Part shown: positions 1 to 8,824 of the stretch, piece by piece
Numbering within the stretch: position 1 is the stretch's first letter
How the letters are laid out: each line of letters opens with the position of its first letter
Translations under genes and position numbers: made by a program
Notes under the pieces: model-generated
Databases searched by the model: none
What the model was told of the DNA's origin: nothing
The model's input: only the letters and a program-made list of their open reading frames with translations
Assembly: GCA_964649725.1 (NCBI GenBank)
Contig: CAZYTM010000001.1
Span: 815,461-879,460 of the forward strand
Length of the DNA: 64,000 nucleotides
Direction: 5' to 3'
From: CAZYTM01 sp964649725
GTDB lineage: Bacteria; Desulfobacterota; Desulfuromonadia; Geobacterales; Geobacteraceae

Positions 1-2
1 TG

Positions 3-74
3 TTGGAGATAGTAAAAAAAGAGGGTTTGCTTGACAAAGGTGCCAGCATCGTCGAGGTAAGAAAAATGCAATAG
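3..74 (+). CDS. C-terminal end of an unidentified gene (partial)
   Basis: An open frame enters from the left edge and stops at TAG (72-74), giving 23 visible residues with a charged, helix-like composition. A strong terminator hairpin begins about 20 bases after the stop, as expected for the end of a real gene. Too little is visible to name a family. The reading frame is seen in the sequence; that it is a gene is inferred from the terminator behind it. Confidence 0.45.
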   Translation: MEIVKKEGLLDKGASIVEVRKMQ

Positions 75-95
75 TGATACTTGCATATTGTTATT

Positions 96-124
96 GGAAG
101 GGGTGCAGTAGGCACCCCTTTTCC
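96..124 (+). terminator. Intrinsic terminator
   Basis: A 9-bp perfect stem, AAGGGGTGC (98-106) and GCACCCCTT (112-120), has a 5-base loop and runs into TTTT. It separates the leftmost partial gene from the hisZ promoter. Confidence 0.8.
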
Positions 125-148
125 ATTTAATGCAAGGGGATTTAATCA

Positions 149-177
149 TTGACAATCTGTTGGTATGTTGTTAGGAT
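149..177 (+). promoter_or_regulatory. Sigma-70-type promoter of hisZ-purA
   Basis: A perfect TTGACA (149-154) is followed by 17 bases and TAGGAT (172-177). It lies between the preceding terminator and hisZ, leaving a leader of about 60 bases. The match is read from the sequence; activity is inferred. Confidence 0.6.
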
Positions 178-244
178 TTCTGGCGCTTTTAGGGGGAGTT
201 AACCCTTTTCAGCAGTTAGCGTTGACGCGGAAAGCCTGGTTTAC

Positions 245-1549
245 GTGATTAATCCAGTCACCATAGAAGCCCCTCTCCCAAAGGGAGTCACCGACTTTCT
301 GCCGGAGATGGCGGGCAAGATCGGTTATATAGAGGGTAAAATCCGTAGAGTCTTCGAACTCTGGGGATTCAGCCGAATAATAACTCCGCTCCTTGAATTC
401 CAGGATGTCATGGCTATCGGTATGGGAGAAGATCTCAAAGAGAAGACCTTCCGCTTCGATGACCGGCATACTGGAAGGCTGCTGGCTATCCCACCGGACA
501 TTACCCCACAGGTGGCACGAATTGTAGCTACACGCATGCAGAGCTACCCTTTGCCGCACCGGCTCTATTATAGCGGCAGAGTGTTGCGGCATGCTGCTAT
601 TCAATCTGGACGAAGCAGGGAAATACTTCAGGCTGGGGTCGAATTGATCGGCCTTGATTCACCTGAGGCTGATGCCGAAATGGTGGCAATGGCAGTAGAG
701 ATAATGAGGGGCCTCGGGCTTGAAGATTTCAAGATCGATCTCGGGCAGGTCGAGTTTTTTCGTGGTGTTATGGCTGCTTCAGGGTTGTCACCACTAGAGA
801 TTAAAGATATACAGGAAGCAATCAGCAAAAAAGATGCCTCGGCAGTACGTGAGCTGTTGGCTGCTGCCAGATTGGCAGATAAGATAAAGGATGAGATTGC
901 CGCGCTTCCGCGATTGTTCGGGGGGCGGGAAGTGCTGGCAGACGCCGACAAAGTAGCAACTAATGATCGCTCGCGCCACGCCCTTGAAAACATTGCACAG
1001 GTATTGGATATTCTTGACATCTATGGTGTGGCTGATTATGTGAGCATTGATCTTGGAGAGATACGCGGTCTTGATTACCATAGCGGTTTGACTTTTGAAG
1101 GATTTGTAAGTGGCTTTGGTGAGCCTGTCTGCAGTGGCGGACGGTACGACGATCTGACAGCGAAATACGGTTTTGCTGCCCCGGCAACTGGCTTTGCATT
1201 TAATATCCTGGCGTTATTGGCTGCACTTGAGCGGCGTCCAGATGTTGAAGCGAGCAAGACAAGAGATTTCCTCCTCTTTAACCTCAAGGAGGAGAGACGT
1301 GAAGTGCTTGAGATTGCGCAAGCTTTGCGTCGTCAGGGGTATACCACTGCCCGTGATATTATCCGCCGGGATTTCGAACATTCTCTAGCATATGCAAAAA
1401 GGATGAATATCCTGATGATGATGGTGATAGGGGGAGAATATTGTGCTGAGGATGAGGTGTACATAGTCCGGATTGCTGACAATAAAGGTTTGAGGGTCAA
1501 GAAGGTAGAATTGTTCAACGCAAATTTTTCTTTGAAATTCGAGCATTGA
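245..1549 (+). CDS. hisZ: ATP phosphoribosyltransferase regulatory subunit HisZ
   Basis: HisZ is a catalytically inactive histidyl-tRNA-synthetase-like protein that partners the short form of HisG to make the histidine-regulated first enzyme of histidine biosynthesis. The 434-residue product has the class II synthetase fold signatures: a motif 2-like stretch (PPDITPQVARIVATR near 80-95, then RLYYSGRVLRH) and a HisRS-like RGLDYHSG segment near 275, followed by CSGGRYD. True HisRS usually carries a C-terminal anticodon-binding domain with different signatures and sits elsewhere. The start is GTG at 245; no strong ribosome site is visible. purA follows after 13 bases, so the two are probably cotranscribed. 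HisZ rather than HisS is judged from overall pattern and from the purA linkage common in Geobacter relatives. Confidence 0.85.
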   Translation: MINPVTIEAPLPKGVTDFLPEMAGKIGYIEGKIRRVFELWGFSRIITPLLEFQDVMAIGMGEDLKEKTFRFDDRHTGRLLAIPPDITPQVARIVATRMQSYPLPHRLYYSGRVLRHAAIQSGRSREILQAGVELIGLDSPEADAEMVAMAVEIMRGLGLEDFKIDLGQVEFFRGVMAASGLSPLEIKDIQEAISKKDASAVRELLAAARLADKIKDEIAALPRLFGGREVLADADKVATNDRSRHALENIAQVLDILDIYGVADYVSIDLGEIRGLDYHSGLTFEGFVSGFGEPVCSGGRYDDLTAKYGFAAPATGFAFNILALLAALERRPDVEASKTRDFLLFNLKEERREVLEIAQALRRQGYTTARDIIRRDFEHSLAYAKRMNILMMMVIGGEYCAEDEVYIVRIADNKGLRVKKVELFNANFSLKFEH

Positions 1550-1562
1550 CAAGGAGTTTGTT

Positions 1563-2858
1563 ATGGCGAATGTCGTAGTGGTTGGGGCCCAATGGGGCGA
1601 TGAAGGTAAGGGGAAGGTAGTAGATATATACACTGAGTTTGCTGATGATGTAGTCCGCTATCAGGGGGGGAACAATGCTGGACATACCCTGGTAGTAGGT
1701 GCGGAGAAAATAGTGCTGCATCTTATCCCGTCCGGGATTCTTCATGCCGGGAAACGTTGTGTAATAGGGAACGGGGTAGTACTTGATCCAGAAGTATTCA
1801 TCAGGGAAATCAACAACCTGAAAGGGAGTGGGCGGATTTCTGATGACAGTTGTCTGCTCCTGTCAGAATCTCTACATATCATCATGCCTTATCACAAGCG
1901 GATAGATATTGCCAGAGAAGCAAAAAGCGGTGACAAAAAAATCGGTACAACCGGACGGGGTATAGGCCCTGCTTATGAGGATAAGATCGGCCGGCGAGGT
2001 ATACGCCTGATGGATCTACTCGACCGCGAGGTGTTTGCACGTAAACTCAAAGAGAATCTGGTGGAAAAGAATTTCCTCCTGGAAAAAATGTTGGGAGAAC
2101 AGCCCTTCAGTTTTGAAGAGATATTTGATGAGTACTGTCGTTATGCCGAAATCATGAGAACTTATGTGGCAGATACCGGGGTCATTCTTGCCCGGGATAT
2201 AAAGGCTGGGAAAAAACTGCTTTTTGAAGGAGCGCAGGGGACATTGCTAGATGTTGATCATGGCACTTATCCTTATGTCACTTCGTCGTCGACATGTGCA
2301 GGCGGTACCTGTACCGGTAGCGGTGTAAGTCCTCGTGATCTGCATGAGATCATAGGCATATCCAAGGCTTACGTAACTAGGGTCGGGAGCGGACCTTTCC
2401 CAACAGAACTCACAGATGAAATCGGGGAAAAGTTGCGGGCTGCCGGGCATGAATATGGTGCAACTACCGGCAGACCTCGCAGATGTGGTTGGTTTGATGC
2501 TATGGTGGCTCGTTATGCGGTCAGGGTCAATGGCCTGACCGGTATCGCCTTGACAAAACTTGATGTGCTGGATGATTTTGCTACTATCAAGATCTGTACC
2601 GGTTATACTTATAATGGAACTGCAGTAGAGGATCTGCCGGCACATCTGGAGATATTTGAAAAATGTCAGCCGGTCTACGAGGAGATGCCTGGCTGGCAAC
2701 AGGATATATCAGGGGTAAAGACTTTTGCCGAACTCCCTGAGGCTGCCCGTAACTATGTCAAGAGACTTGAAGAGTTGAGTGGTTCTCCAATAGTGCTGGT
2801 GTCAGTCGGGCCAAGGCGTGATCAGACAATCATGCTGTATAACCCATTCGGCCAGTGA
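1563..2858 (+). CDS. purA: Adenylosuccinate synthetase
   Basis: PurA joins IMP and aspartate using GTP, the committed step from IMP to AMP. The 431-residue protein has the normal family length and begins with the diagnostic glycine-rich loop GAQWGDEGKGKVVD (residues 7-20). It also shows the IMP-binding NNAGHT, the GTTGRGIGPAYEDK segment, the GAQGTLLDVDHGTYPYVT segment, and the TTGRPRRCGWFD and TKLDVLD signatures. ATG at 1563 has an AAGGAG ribosome site about 7 bases upstream, inside the short gap after hisZ. Complete and ordinary. No terminator separates its end from the tRNA promoter. Confidence 0.97.
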   Translation: MANVVVVGAQWGDEGKGKVVDIYTEFADDVVRYQGGNNAGHTLVVGAEKIVLHLIPSGILHAGKRCVIGNGVVLDPEVFIREINNLKGSGRISDDSCLLLSESLHIIMPYHKRIDIAREAKSGDKKIGTTGRGIGPAYEDKIGRRGIRLMDLLDREVFARKLKENLVEKNFLLEKMLGEQPFSFEEIFDEYCRYAEIMRTYVADTGVILARDIKAGKKLLFEGAQGTLLDVDHGTYPYVTSSSTCAGGTCTGSGVSPRDLHEIIGISKAYVTRVGSGPFPTELTDEIGEKLRAAGHEYGATTGRPRRCGWFDAMVARYAVRVNGLTGIALTKLDVLDDFATIKICTGYTYNGTAVEDLPAHLEIFEKCQPVYEEMPGWQQDISGVKTFAELPEAARNYVKRLEELSGSPIVLVSVGPRRDQTIMLYNPFGQ

Positions 2859-2875
2859 ATCAAGGTAGAAAAAAC

Positions 2876-2904
2876 TTGACGGGGACGAAAAAATATTTTA
2901 TATA
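2876..2904 (+). promoter_or_regulatory. Sigma-70-type promoter of the tRNA pair
   Basis: TTGACG (2876-2881), a 17-base spacer and TATATA (2899-2904) lie just upstream of the tRNA-Lys 5' end at 2923. The predicted start near 2911 leaves a short 5' leader, as usual for a tRNA unit. Confidence 0.65.
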
Positions 2905-2922
2905 TTTATCCTTGTCGTAAAT

Positions 2923-2998
2923 GAGCCGCTAGCTCAGTCGGTAGAGCACCTGACTTTTAATCAGGTGGTCGTTGGTTCGACCCCAACGCGGCTCACCA
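2923..2998 (+). tRNA. tRNA-Lys (UUU)
   Basis: A 76-base cloverleaf can be folded by eye. The acceptor stem is GAGCCGC with GCGGCTC, the D arm is GCTCAGTCGGTAGAGC, the anticodon stem ACCTGA/TCAGGT carries loop CTTTTAA with TTT at 2956-2958, and the T arm holds GGTTCGACCCC. The CCA end is encoded at 2996-2998. The next tRNA begins one base later, so both are cut from one transcript. Confidence 0.97.
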
Positions 2999-2999
2999 T

Positions 3000-3077
<78 letters not shown>

Positions 3078-3085
3078 ATTAAATT

Positions 3086-3123
3086 AAATCTGAGTACTTT
3101 AATAGGTACTCAGATTTTTTTTT
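3086..3123 (+). terminator. Intrinsic terminator of the tRNA unit
   Basis: A perfect 12-bp stem, AAATCTGAGTAC (3086-3097) with GTACTCAGATTT (3106-3117), has an 8-base loop and leads into nine T residues. Confidence 0.93.
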
Positions 3124-3311
3124 GCATTATGACTGATAGACGAGTAGTTTCAACCCATCCGGCCTTTTTTCGATTATATCGGTAACCCAAAGTATATTCA
3201 GAGCTTTTCTTCGCAGGCTTGTATTTTTCTGGCGAAGCGTGTAGGTTAACTTATCTACGTTCTGAACGATTAGTTGCCAGGACGCAGGATTTAAAAAAAA
3301 GAGAGGTGTAA

Positions 3312-4124
3312 ATGATGAAACGTTTCATTCATGTTGTTTTACTGGCAGCGCTGTTGCTTCTCCCTGCAACCGGATACTCTGCTGATGAAGTGACGCCGCA
3401 ACCTGCACAAACGCCTGCCGGGCATCCGACCGTACCGGCTGCACAGCCTGCACCAGCGGAGCCAGCTAAAGAGCCTGTCAAGGAGAACGAAGGCAAGCCT
3501 GCTACTATAAGTGGCAAAGTAGTGGAAACGATGAACAGTGGCGGTTATACCTATGTCTCCCTGGAAAACAATGGTAAACGTACCTGGGTGGCAGCACCGC
3601 TGATGACTGTGGCAGTCGGCCAGGAACTGACCTTTAGCCAGGGGGGGTTGATGGCTAACTTTGCCAGCAGGTCATTGAAGCGCACCTTTGATGAGATATA
3701 TTTCTGTGGAGCGCCGATCAGCCAGTCCGGAGCAGGGGTCCCTCCGAGTGAGAAGAAATCGCCAGGGAGTGTCGGTGCCAAAGTGGAACCAGAGGAAAAA
3801 ATCAAGGTCGACAAGGCTGTCGGAGCCAATGCCTATACTGTTGGTGATATATATAAGAAAAAGGGACAACTGAACAACAAGCAGGTGGTGGTCAAAGGCA
3901 AGGTGGTGAAGGTATCGACAGGGATTATGGGGAAAAACTGGATCCATCTGCAGGATGGGAGTGGCAACAAGAAGAAGGCTACCAACAATCTGGTGGTCAC
4001 CAGCAACGATCTTGCAGCTGTAGGGGATGTGATCACCATCACCGGGACCATGATCAAGGATAAGGATTTTGGCTCAGGTTACCGATACGATGTCATTGTC
4101 GAGGAAGCCAGTATCAAGAAGTAG
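3312..4124 (+). CDS. Exported OB-fold protein, NrfJ-like
   Basis: The 270-residue protein starts with a cleavable signal peptide (MMKRFIHVVLLAALLLLPAT, cut near 24), then a Pro/Ala/Glu-rich linker to about residue 58, and two small domains. The first (about 58-135) has the pattern GKVVETMNSGGYTYVSLE and KRTWVA, typical of the NrfJ-like domain found beside cytochrome genes. The second (about 175-268) has TVGDIYKKKGQLNNKQVVV, NWIHLQDGSG and VGDVITITG, the strand pattern of an OB fold. Location is probably periplasmic. A GAGAGGTG ribosome site precedes ATG 3312; ATG 3315 would serve equally. It stands alone between a terminator and the convergent gspN. Its ligand is unknown: OB folds of this kind bind nucleic acid or small ligands. 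The 234-base gap upstream shows no convincing promoter. Confidence 0.7.
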   Translation: MMKRFIHVVLLAALLLLPATGYSADEVTPQPAQTPAGHPTVPAAQPAPAEPAKEPVKENEGKPATISGKVVETMNSGGYTYVSLENNGKRTWVAAPLMTVAVGQELTFSQGGLMANFASRSLKRTFDEIYFCGAPISQSGAGVPPSEKKSPGSVGAKVEPEEKIKVDKAVGANAYTVGDIYKKKGQLNNKQVVVKGKVVKVSTGIMGKNWIHLQDGSGNKKKATNNLVVTSNDLAAVGDVITITGTMIKDKDFGSGYRYDVIVEEASIKK

Positions 4125-4177
4125 ATATCTTCATTGAAATTCTATTCGTAACGTACCGTTGTTAATATTTAGTCAGG

Positions 4178-5020
4178 CTATGGCAAGGCAGGTTTGGCCA
4201 GGGTGCCACGGATAGGGATTTCATAGCGGCCTGGAGTGGTCTGGTATTTCAGCAGCAGTAGAAAGACAAATTTCTGCTTTTCCAGAAAATCTGGTTGCGG
4301 CATCATCTCGACGGTCAGATTGAGTGGTGCTGCGGCCAGAGGGGAAAGCAGTGGCATATCCCCCTTGAGTCGGACATAGAGTCCTGCCCCATCAAATGTG
4401 AGGCTGGCAAGATTGATCTTGTTGCCGGCCAGCGCCAGACTCCCCTGCACAGTACGATAGGCTGCATCAGGGAGAGGTGTGCCACCGATTTTTATGGCAC
4501 GCAGTTCGGCATCTTTTACTTCCAGCTGCAAGCTACCGCTTAACTGTTTATTGTTTTGCCGCCAACTCCCCCGGCTCTGAACTACACCCTTGGCTTGACT
4601 ACCAGTAATGGTGGGGATAAGTGGTAGATCTTCCAGTTGCAGACCGGTTATTGTAACTTCCCCATCTCCATCCCGCTGCAGATTCAGTTCACTGACTATA
4701 CTCCCCTTGCCGATCTCTGCTCTGGCGGAGACTGCCACCCTCCCTAGAATTAATTGCAGCAAGCGAAGACGGATGGTAGCCTGATCGACTTTCAGCAGTG
4801 GGCCACGCTCATCAGCCAGGGAGAGGTCGCGGATTCGTATGCCGAGCGGCAGGACTTTGCTGAGCGAGCCAACCTTGCAGCTATAACCCTGTAGCTGCAG
4901 AGATTTGATCAGCAGGCTTTCCAGTTGATGATTGGAGATGAAGAGGATAGTCGAGATTAACAGCAGCAGCAGGGCAGCGAACGACAGGCCCAGAATCCTC
5001 AGCCAGTGGCGCAGATTCAT
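4178..5020 (-). CDS. gspN: Type II secretion protein GspN
   Basis: GspN is an accessory inner-membrane/periplasmic part of type II secretion machines, present in only some systems. The product (280 residues) has one N-terminal membrane anchor (about 9-30, LGLSFAALLLLLISTILFI) and then a long beta-rich periplasmic region built from repeated strand motifs such as VGSLSKVLPLGIRIRDLSLA, recalling AsmA-type beta repeats. It is the last gene of the gsp operon and overlaps gspM by four bases. No clear terminator lies in the 53 bases before the convergent OB-fold gene. The name rests mainly on position and length class; the fold is as expected. Confidence 0.75.
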   Translation of the reverse strand: MNLRHWLRILGLSFAALLLLLISTILFISNHQLESLLIKSLQLQGYSCKVGSLSKVLPLGIRIRDLSLADERGPLLKVDQATIRLRLLQLILGRVAVSARAEIGKGSIVSELNLQRDGDGEVTITGLQLEDLPLIPTITGSQAKGVVQSRGSWRQNNKQLSGSLQLEVKDAELRAIKIGGTPLPDAAYRTVQGSLALAGNKINLASLTFDGAGLYVRLKGDMPLLSPLAAAPLNLTVEMMPQPDFLEKQKFVFLLLLKYQTTPGRYEIPIRGTLAKPALP

Positions 5021-5574
5021 CTCTGCCCCTGCGGTGCCGGCTTGAGCAGGGCGATAGTCATAACCAGGTCGATTCTGGCCGGGTCGTCAAATCGTGTTTT
5101 CAGCAGGGCTTTCTTGATTATCACCGGTTTTGTCCCTTTTTCCAGACGGTGCAGCAGATTTATGGCCTCATTGGCAGTAAGCCCGTCCAGCTTTACCTCA
5201 GCGGCATCTTCAAGCATGGTGCCCAGGTCTTCACCCTTGATAGGTTTGACCTGGCTGTTTTTACCTTTAATGCCGATCTCTTCAAGCAGTTTGGCAGGAG
5301 AATCATCGGGTAGCAGTGCAGCCATTCGGTTGGAGAGCTTCAATGCTCCGCTGTTGGCTTCCTGATAACGCTGCTTGAGACTGAGCATGTCGGCCAGAGC
5401 AACCTCCTGTGCTGCCCGTTTACGCGTCAGCTTTTGCACCTGGTCATTTGCAGCAGTAAGAAGAAGCGCAATCCCGAGCAGAATGGCAAGAGCTACCCCC
5501 CATCGGAGCCTCTCGGCCGGGTCAAGCCGTTGCAAACGGTGGATGCTGTCGTGTAAAAATTCCCCAGGTTTCAT
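5017..5574 (-). CDS. gspM: Type II secretion protein GspM
   Basis: GspM is a bitopic inner-membrane protein that pairs with GspL in the assembly platform. The 185-residue product has a cytoplasmic N-terminus, one membrane segment (about 25-43, WGVALAILLGIALLLTAAN), a coiled-coil-like stretch (about 45-85), and a compact periplasmic alpha/beta domain ending in VDLVMTIALLKP, similar to the PilO/GspM ferredoxin-like fold. It overlaps gspL and gspN by four bases at each side, so translation is coupled. Assignment is secure from order and topology; sequence motifs in this family are weak. Confidence 0.82.
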   Translation of the reverse strand: MKPGEFLHDSIHRLQRLDPAERLRWGVALAILLGIALLLTAANDQVQKLTRKRAAQEVALADMLSLKQRYQEANSGALKLSNRMAALLPDDSPAKLLEEIGIKGKNSQVKPIKGEDLGTMLEDAAEVKLDGLTANEAINLLHRLEKGTKPVIIKKALLKTRFDDPARIDLVMTIALLKPAPQGQR

Positions 5575-6905
5575 ATGTTCCCCCCCTTCTGCACCCCTCG
5601 TATGCTGAAGGAGACGCTCCCATCGGGCCGCGACTTGATCTCACCGACCTCAACATTGGTCAGAAAAACCTGCAAGCGGCCCTTGAAATCGTTGACTGCC
5701 TGCATCGAGCGGGCATCCCCCTTGAGGCGGAGTTGGCCGCCATCGGATTCAATCTCAAATAGGGCGCTGATGTCGTCACCCTTGGCAGCGGCCAAACGGT
5801 TCATGCTGTCGAGCAGACTAGCTCCGGCACCGCCAGAGAGACGCTTGATCTCGGTACGAATCTCGGCAACCGGATCGACCGCTTTTTTGCGGGAGGGGAA
5901 GACCTCGCGATAGATGGCTCCCATGGAGGTGTCGAGGGATTTGAGATCCTTGTTTACCTGGTAATAACGGATGCCGACCTCGGCGCAGATGAGCACCAGG
6001 AGCATGGCTGCCAATAGCAGGGTAACTCTGAATTTACGGCGGGCCAGTGCATCCCCGGCTGTATAAGCAAGCTTCCCCTGGCGGAAGTTGACCGGATCCG
6101 CTTTGCTGCAACTTTGTGCCACTGCATAACAGCTGGCAAGGTCGAGTGCAGCAGCCGTATTGCCACTGAAGAGGGTCATCAATTCCTGATTCAGCGGGAG
6201 TTGAGCGACTTGAAGATAGCTTAAATCTTCACCGGAGAACGAAGGTAAACTGTCTGCAGTGATTTTGCCATGATAGTAAAGCCGCTCGACTATTATCCCT
6301 TTGCCGAGGCGAAGAGCGACAAGGGTTCGGTTCACTTCAGCGAACGGGTCGGGGGTGCCGAGACCACGGAAATAGAGCGGACAACCATTTTCGAAGATAG
6401 CGAGCGATTCTCCGTCACATAAAGCGGTTATCCCGGTTTTCCCCTCTTCAGGGATAAGCGGGCTCCAGCAGAACATGGCTGCCGTGATGACAGTCGGTTC
6501 CAATCCCTGGCCGGCAAGAAGGCGGATCTGTTCTGCCAGGTAGTCGATTTTCCCCCAGAGAGCCAGTACAGAGCCTCGCGTCAATGGCAGGGCCTCAAAA
6601 ACAAGCTGCTCTGTGTCGAGCAGGGTTTCGCCACGCAGTTCCAGGGGGATAATCTCTCGCAGCTTGCGGCGATCGGAGATGGGGATATCCATTTCGCGAG
6701 AGAAGAAATGATCTGGTGGCAGGATCAGCACCACGCGCAGTTCACCACTCTTTTCGGCGGTCTCGGCAAGCAGGATCGATTCCAGGCTGCTGTCAGGACC
6801 GAGCGTATGGCGGCTGCCGCCATTGAAGAGGAGCATGCGGCGCTCTCTGCTGAATGTCGCGCAGATGACATCTGAGCCGGTTATCTGTATGATGAGGTAC
6901 TTCAT
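5571..6905 (-). CDS. gspL: Type II secretion protein GspL
   Basis: GspL links the cytoplasmic ATPase GspE to the inner-membrane platform. The 444-residue protein has a cytoplasmic actin-like region (about 1-280), a single membrane helix near 290-312 (LLLAAMLLVLICAEVGI), and a periplasmic ferredoxin-like domain (about 345-440). The ATG at 6905 is chosen because a GGAGAG ribosome site lies 6 bases upstream and the gspK stop overlaps it (TGATG). An ATG 15 bases farther upstream lies before that site. Length and topology are normal for GspL. Confidence 0.88.
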   Translation of the reverse strand: MKYLIIQITGSDVICATFSRERRMLLFNGGSRHTLGPDSSLESILLAETAEKSGELRVVLILPPDHFFSREMDIPISDRRKLREIIPLELRGETLLDTEQLVFEALPLTRGSVLALWGKIDYLAEQIRLLAGQGLEPTVITAAMFCWSPLIPEEGKTGITALCDGESLAIFENGCPLYFRGLGTPDPFAEVNRTLVALRLGKGIIVERLYYHGKITADSLPSFSGEDLSYLQVAQLPLNQELMTLFSGNTAAALDLASCYAVAQSCSKADPVNFRQGKLAYTAGDALARRKFRVTLLLAAMLLVLICAEVGIRYYQVNKDLKSLDTSMGAIYREVFPSRKKAVDPVAEIRTEIKRLSGGAGASLLDSMNRLAAAKGDDISALFEIESDGGQLRLKGDARSMQAVNDFKGRLQVFLTNVEVGEIKSRPDGSVSFSIRGVQKGGNI

Positions 6906-7843
6906 CAATATTCTCTCCAATAGAGCAGTGTCGGTTGAGTTCCACTGAAGCGTACCACCGCTTCGATAAGTCGGGAGGTATCCCTTACGTTTGCCCGGGA
7001 GCGGATCCGGTAGACCGAACTTTTCACCGTGATGCGGGTGGTCGACAGACCTATGGCGATATTTTCCAGACCAGCCACTCTGGCTAGTTCAGCAGAATTC
7101 TTGAATGGTGTCGTGGCCCGGTAGTCGAGCAGTCGCTGCACCAGATCGTCGGTCATCCGGTCGTCGAGAGCCAACAGGATTTCCCGGCTTGCAGTATTAA
7201 TATTGATCGGAGCTACCGGTGCTGCCGGCATGTCGGCATACACAGTCACATACGGTAGCAGCTGTTCCAGTGGTTTACCGGCGAAACCCTTGACCATGGC
7301 CAGTTCCTCTACAGTTTCAAACGGGCCGTTCTTTGCAGCATAAGGTGTTTTCAAGGTTTTGTAATAACTTGATTCCGCACCGCCCGGATGGGGCTCATCG
7401 TTTGTATCGAGCCAGTCTGCTGCAGCATCGAGCATGTCCGGTGCCAGTCCAAGTTTTTTCATCAACCTCACTGCCACCTCATAATAAAAAGGGTTACTGC
7501 TGAAATCTCCAGCAGGTGGCACCAGATAATTCAGATTAAGCTTGGCGCTCTCATCTTCTATCCGGACCTCCAAAGTCCCCTGCTCATCGCCTATCTGCAG
7601 CGGTTTGGCCCAGCTGTCATGGAGCGAACTATACCCCTTGTTCTTCGCCAGTTCGAACTGCAGCAGTTGTAAACCGCCGGTCACTCCAGACTCGGCCATG
7701 ATACTCGCCTGCTGGCCGGCAACATAGCTATGCCGGAGGGAGGTGTCGACGAAGACTTCATTGACAAATTCTGCCACCAGCGCCACCAGCAGTGCTGCAA
7801 CGACCATGGTGATGACCAGGGCGAACCCCCGCTCCCCCTTCAA
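6905..7843 (-). CDS. gspK: Type II secretion minor pseudopilin GspK
   Basis: GspK is the large minor pseudopilin that caps the pseudopilus tip with GspI and GspJ. The 312-residue protein begins MKGERG|FALVITMVVAALL, a prepilin peptidase site followed by the hydrophobic helix. As is typical for GspK, the glutamate usually found at mature position 5 is missing. The large globular domain includes an alpha-helical insert (about 110-205) containing LDAAADWLDTNDEPHPGG, which resembles the calcium-binding region of the family, and a helix-hairpin-helix-like ININTASREILLAL stretch (about 215-228). Four-base overlap with gspJ; shares its stop with the gspL start. Confidence 0.92.
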   Translation of the reverse strand: MKGERGFALVITMVVAALLVALVAEFVNEVFVDTSLRHSYVAGQQASIMAESGVTGGLQLLQFELAKNKGYSSLHDSWAKPLQIGDEQGTLEVRIEDESAKLNLNYLVPPAGDFSSNPFYYEVAVRLMKKLGLAPDMLDAAADWLDTNDEPHPGGAESSYYKTLKTPYAAKNGPFETVEELAMVKGFAGKPLEQLLPYVTVYADMPAAPVAPININTASREILLALDDRMTDDLVQRLLDYRATTPFKNSAELARVAGLENIAIGLSTTRITVKSSVYRIRSRANVRDTSRLIEAVVRFSGTQPTLLYWREY

Positions 7844-8517
7844 AAGAGGACTACCCGAGGGGTTGCTACAGCGGCATAGGAGTAACTTTTATCCCCCTCC
7901 TTGACACTGATGGTCACCCTGACAGCCTTGGGGAGACCTGGATTGAGTGCCGTGTTCCAGCTGCGGACCCACTTCGTACCGTCGAAACATTCGACTAGAA
8001 AACCTTCCAGCTCATCCATCTGCGGATAGGGGAAAGCCTTTTCCGTCAGGTAGATATCTTTGGCCAGCCTTGCCAGCAGCAGTTTGCCATCTTTCCCCAG
8101 CGGTCGGTACTGCAGTTCAGTCTGGTCCGACAGCGGCTGGGTACCACTGCGCGGCGGGCTGAAGGTGGTGAAGTCAAGAATGGAGGCTGGCTTGCCGAAA
8201 TAGTCCCGGTCTTCCACCACAAAGTGGAGACGCTGGTTGCTTTTGACAAAGAGAGCCGAATCAAGTTCACGCCTGAGCATGTCGATGGTAGTGCGCAACT
8301 CGCGCCGCCCTTCCATCCCTGCTGTTGCCCTGTCCCTGCCGCTGGTCAGCGCAAAAAAAGTGCCGTAGAGAGCAGTGGCAAGTATGGCGAGGAGCGAGAT
8401 GGCAACCAGTAGCTCCAGCATGGTAAACCCGCCGCAACTGGCCCGGGACGAGCGCCCCTCATGCTCTTCTCCAGGGAGCCTGCCGCTGCTATTTTGCCAT
8501 ATATTTGACCAGAGCAA
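7840..8517 (-). CDS. gspJ: Type II secretion minor pseudopilin GspJ
   Basis: GspJ is a minor pseudopilin of the tip complex. The 225-residue product carries the prepilin signature CGG|FTMLELLVAISLL at about 29-43, with a hydrophobic helix and then a globular domain containing RRELDSALFV and LEGFLVECFDGTKWV, typical of GspJ. The start taken is TTG at 8517, inside the end of gspI, giving a leader peptide of about 30 residues, longer than usual. No ATG or GTG lies between it and the cleavage site in this frame, so the start is uncertain. The 29-base overlap with gspI suggests translational coupling. Confidence 0.87.
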   Translation of the reverse strand: MLWSNIWQNSSGRLPGEEHEGRSSRASCGGFTMLELLVAISLLAILATALYGTFFALTSGRDRATAGMEGRRELRTTIDMLRRELDSALFVKSNQRLHFVVEDRDYFGKPASILDFTTFSPPRSGTQPLSDQTELQYRPLGKDGKLLLARLAKDIYLTEKAFPYPQMDELEGFLVECFDGTKWVRSWNTALNPGLPKAVRVTISVKEGDKSYSYAAVATPRVVLF

Positions 8518-8824
8518 GCGAACTCCGTTCCGTCCCCCAACTGACAGTAAAGATCATTTTTTTCACGTTCTTTATCGGGGCCTCAGCCTCTGAGAGTTGC
8601 CAGCTTATGCCGGGCCAGTCCGGGGCAAATGTGCCGTTGCGCTTATCCTGCTGGAGAAAGTTCGGCTCATCCAGCTTGGCCCTGGCGAGCAGCATGGCGA
8701 CAGTCTCTTCCTTGTCCCGATTGACCACCGCCAAGTGGTAATTGAAAGAGGTTATTACCGTCAGGATGACCCCTGCCATGATCGCCAGCGCTACCATTAC
8801 TTCCAGCAGGGTGAACCCTTTCAC
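8489..8824 (-). CDS. gspI: Type II secretion minor pseudopilin GspI
   Basis: GspI nucleates the tip of the pseudopilus with GspJ and GspK. The 111-residue protein has a three-residue leader and the cleavage signature MKG|FTLLEVMVALAIMAG with glutamate at mature position 5, then a small globular domain including EETVAMLLARAKLDE. The length is normal for the family. It overlaps gspH by four bases and gspJ by 29 bases. Confidence 0.88.
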   Translation of the reverse strand: MKGFTLLEVMVALAIMAGVILTVITSFNYHLAVVNRDKEETVAMLLARAKLDEPNFLQQDKRNGTFAPDWPGISWQLSEAEAPIKNVKKMIFTVSWGTERSSLALVKYMAK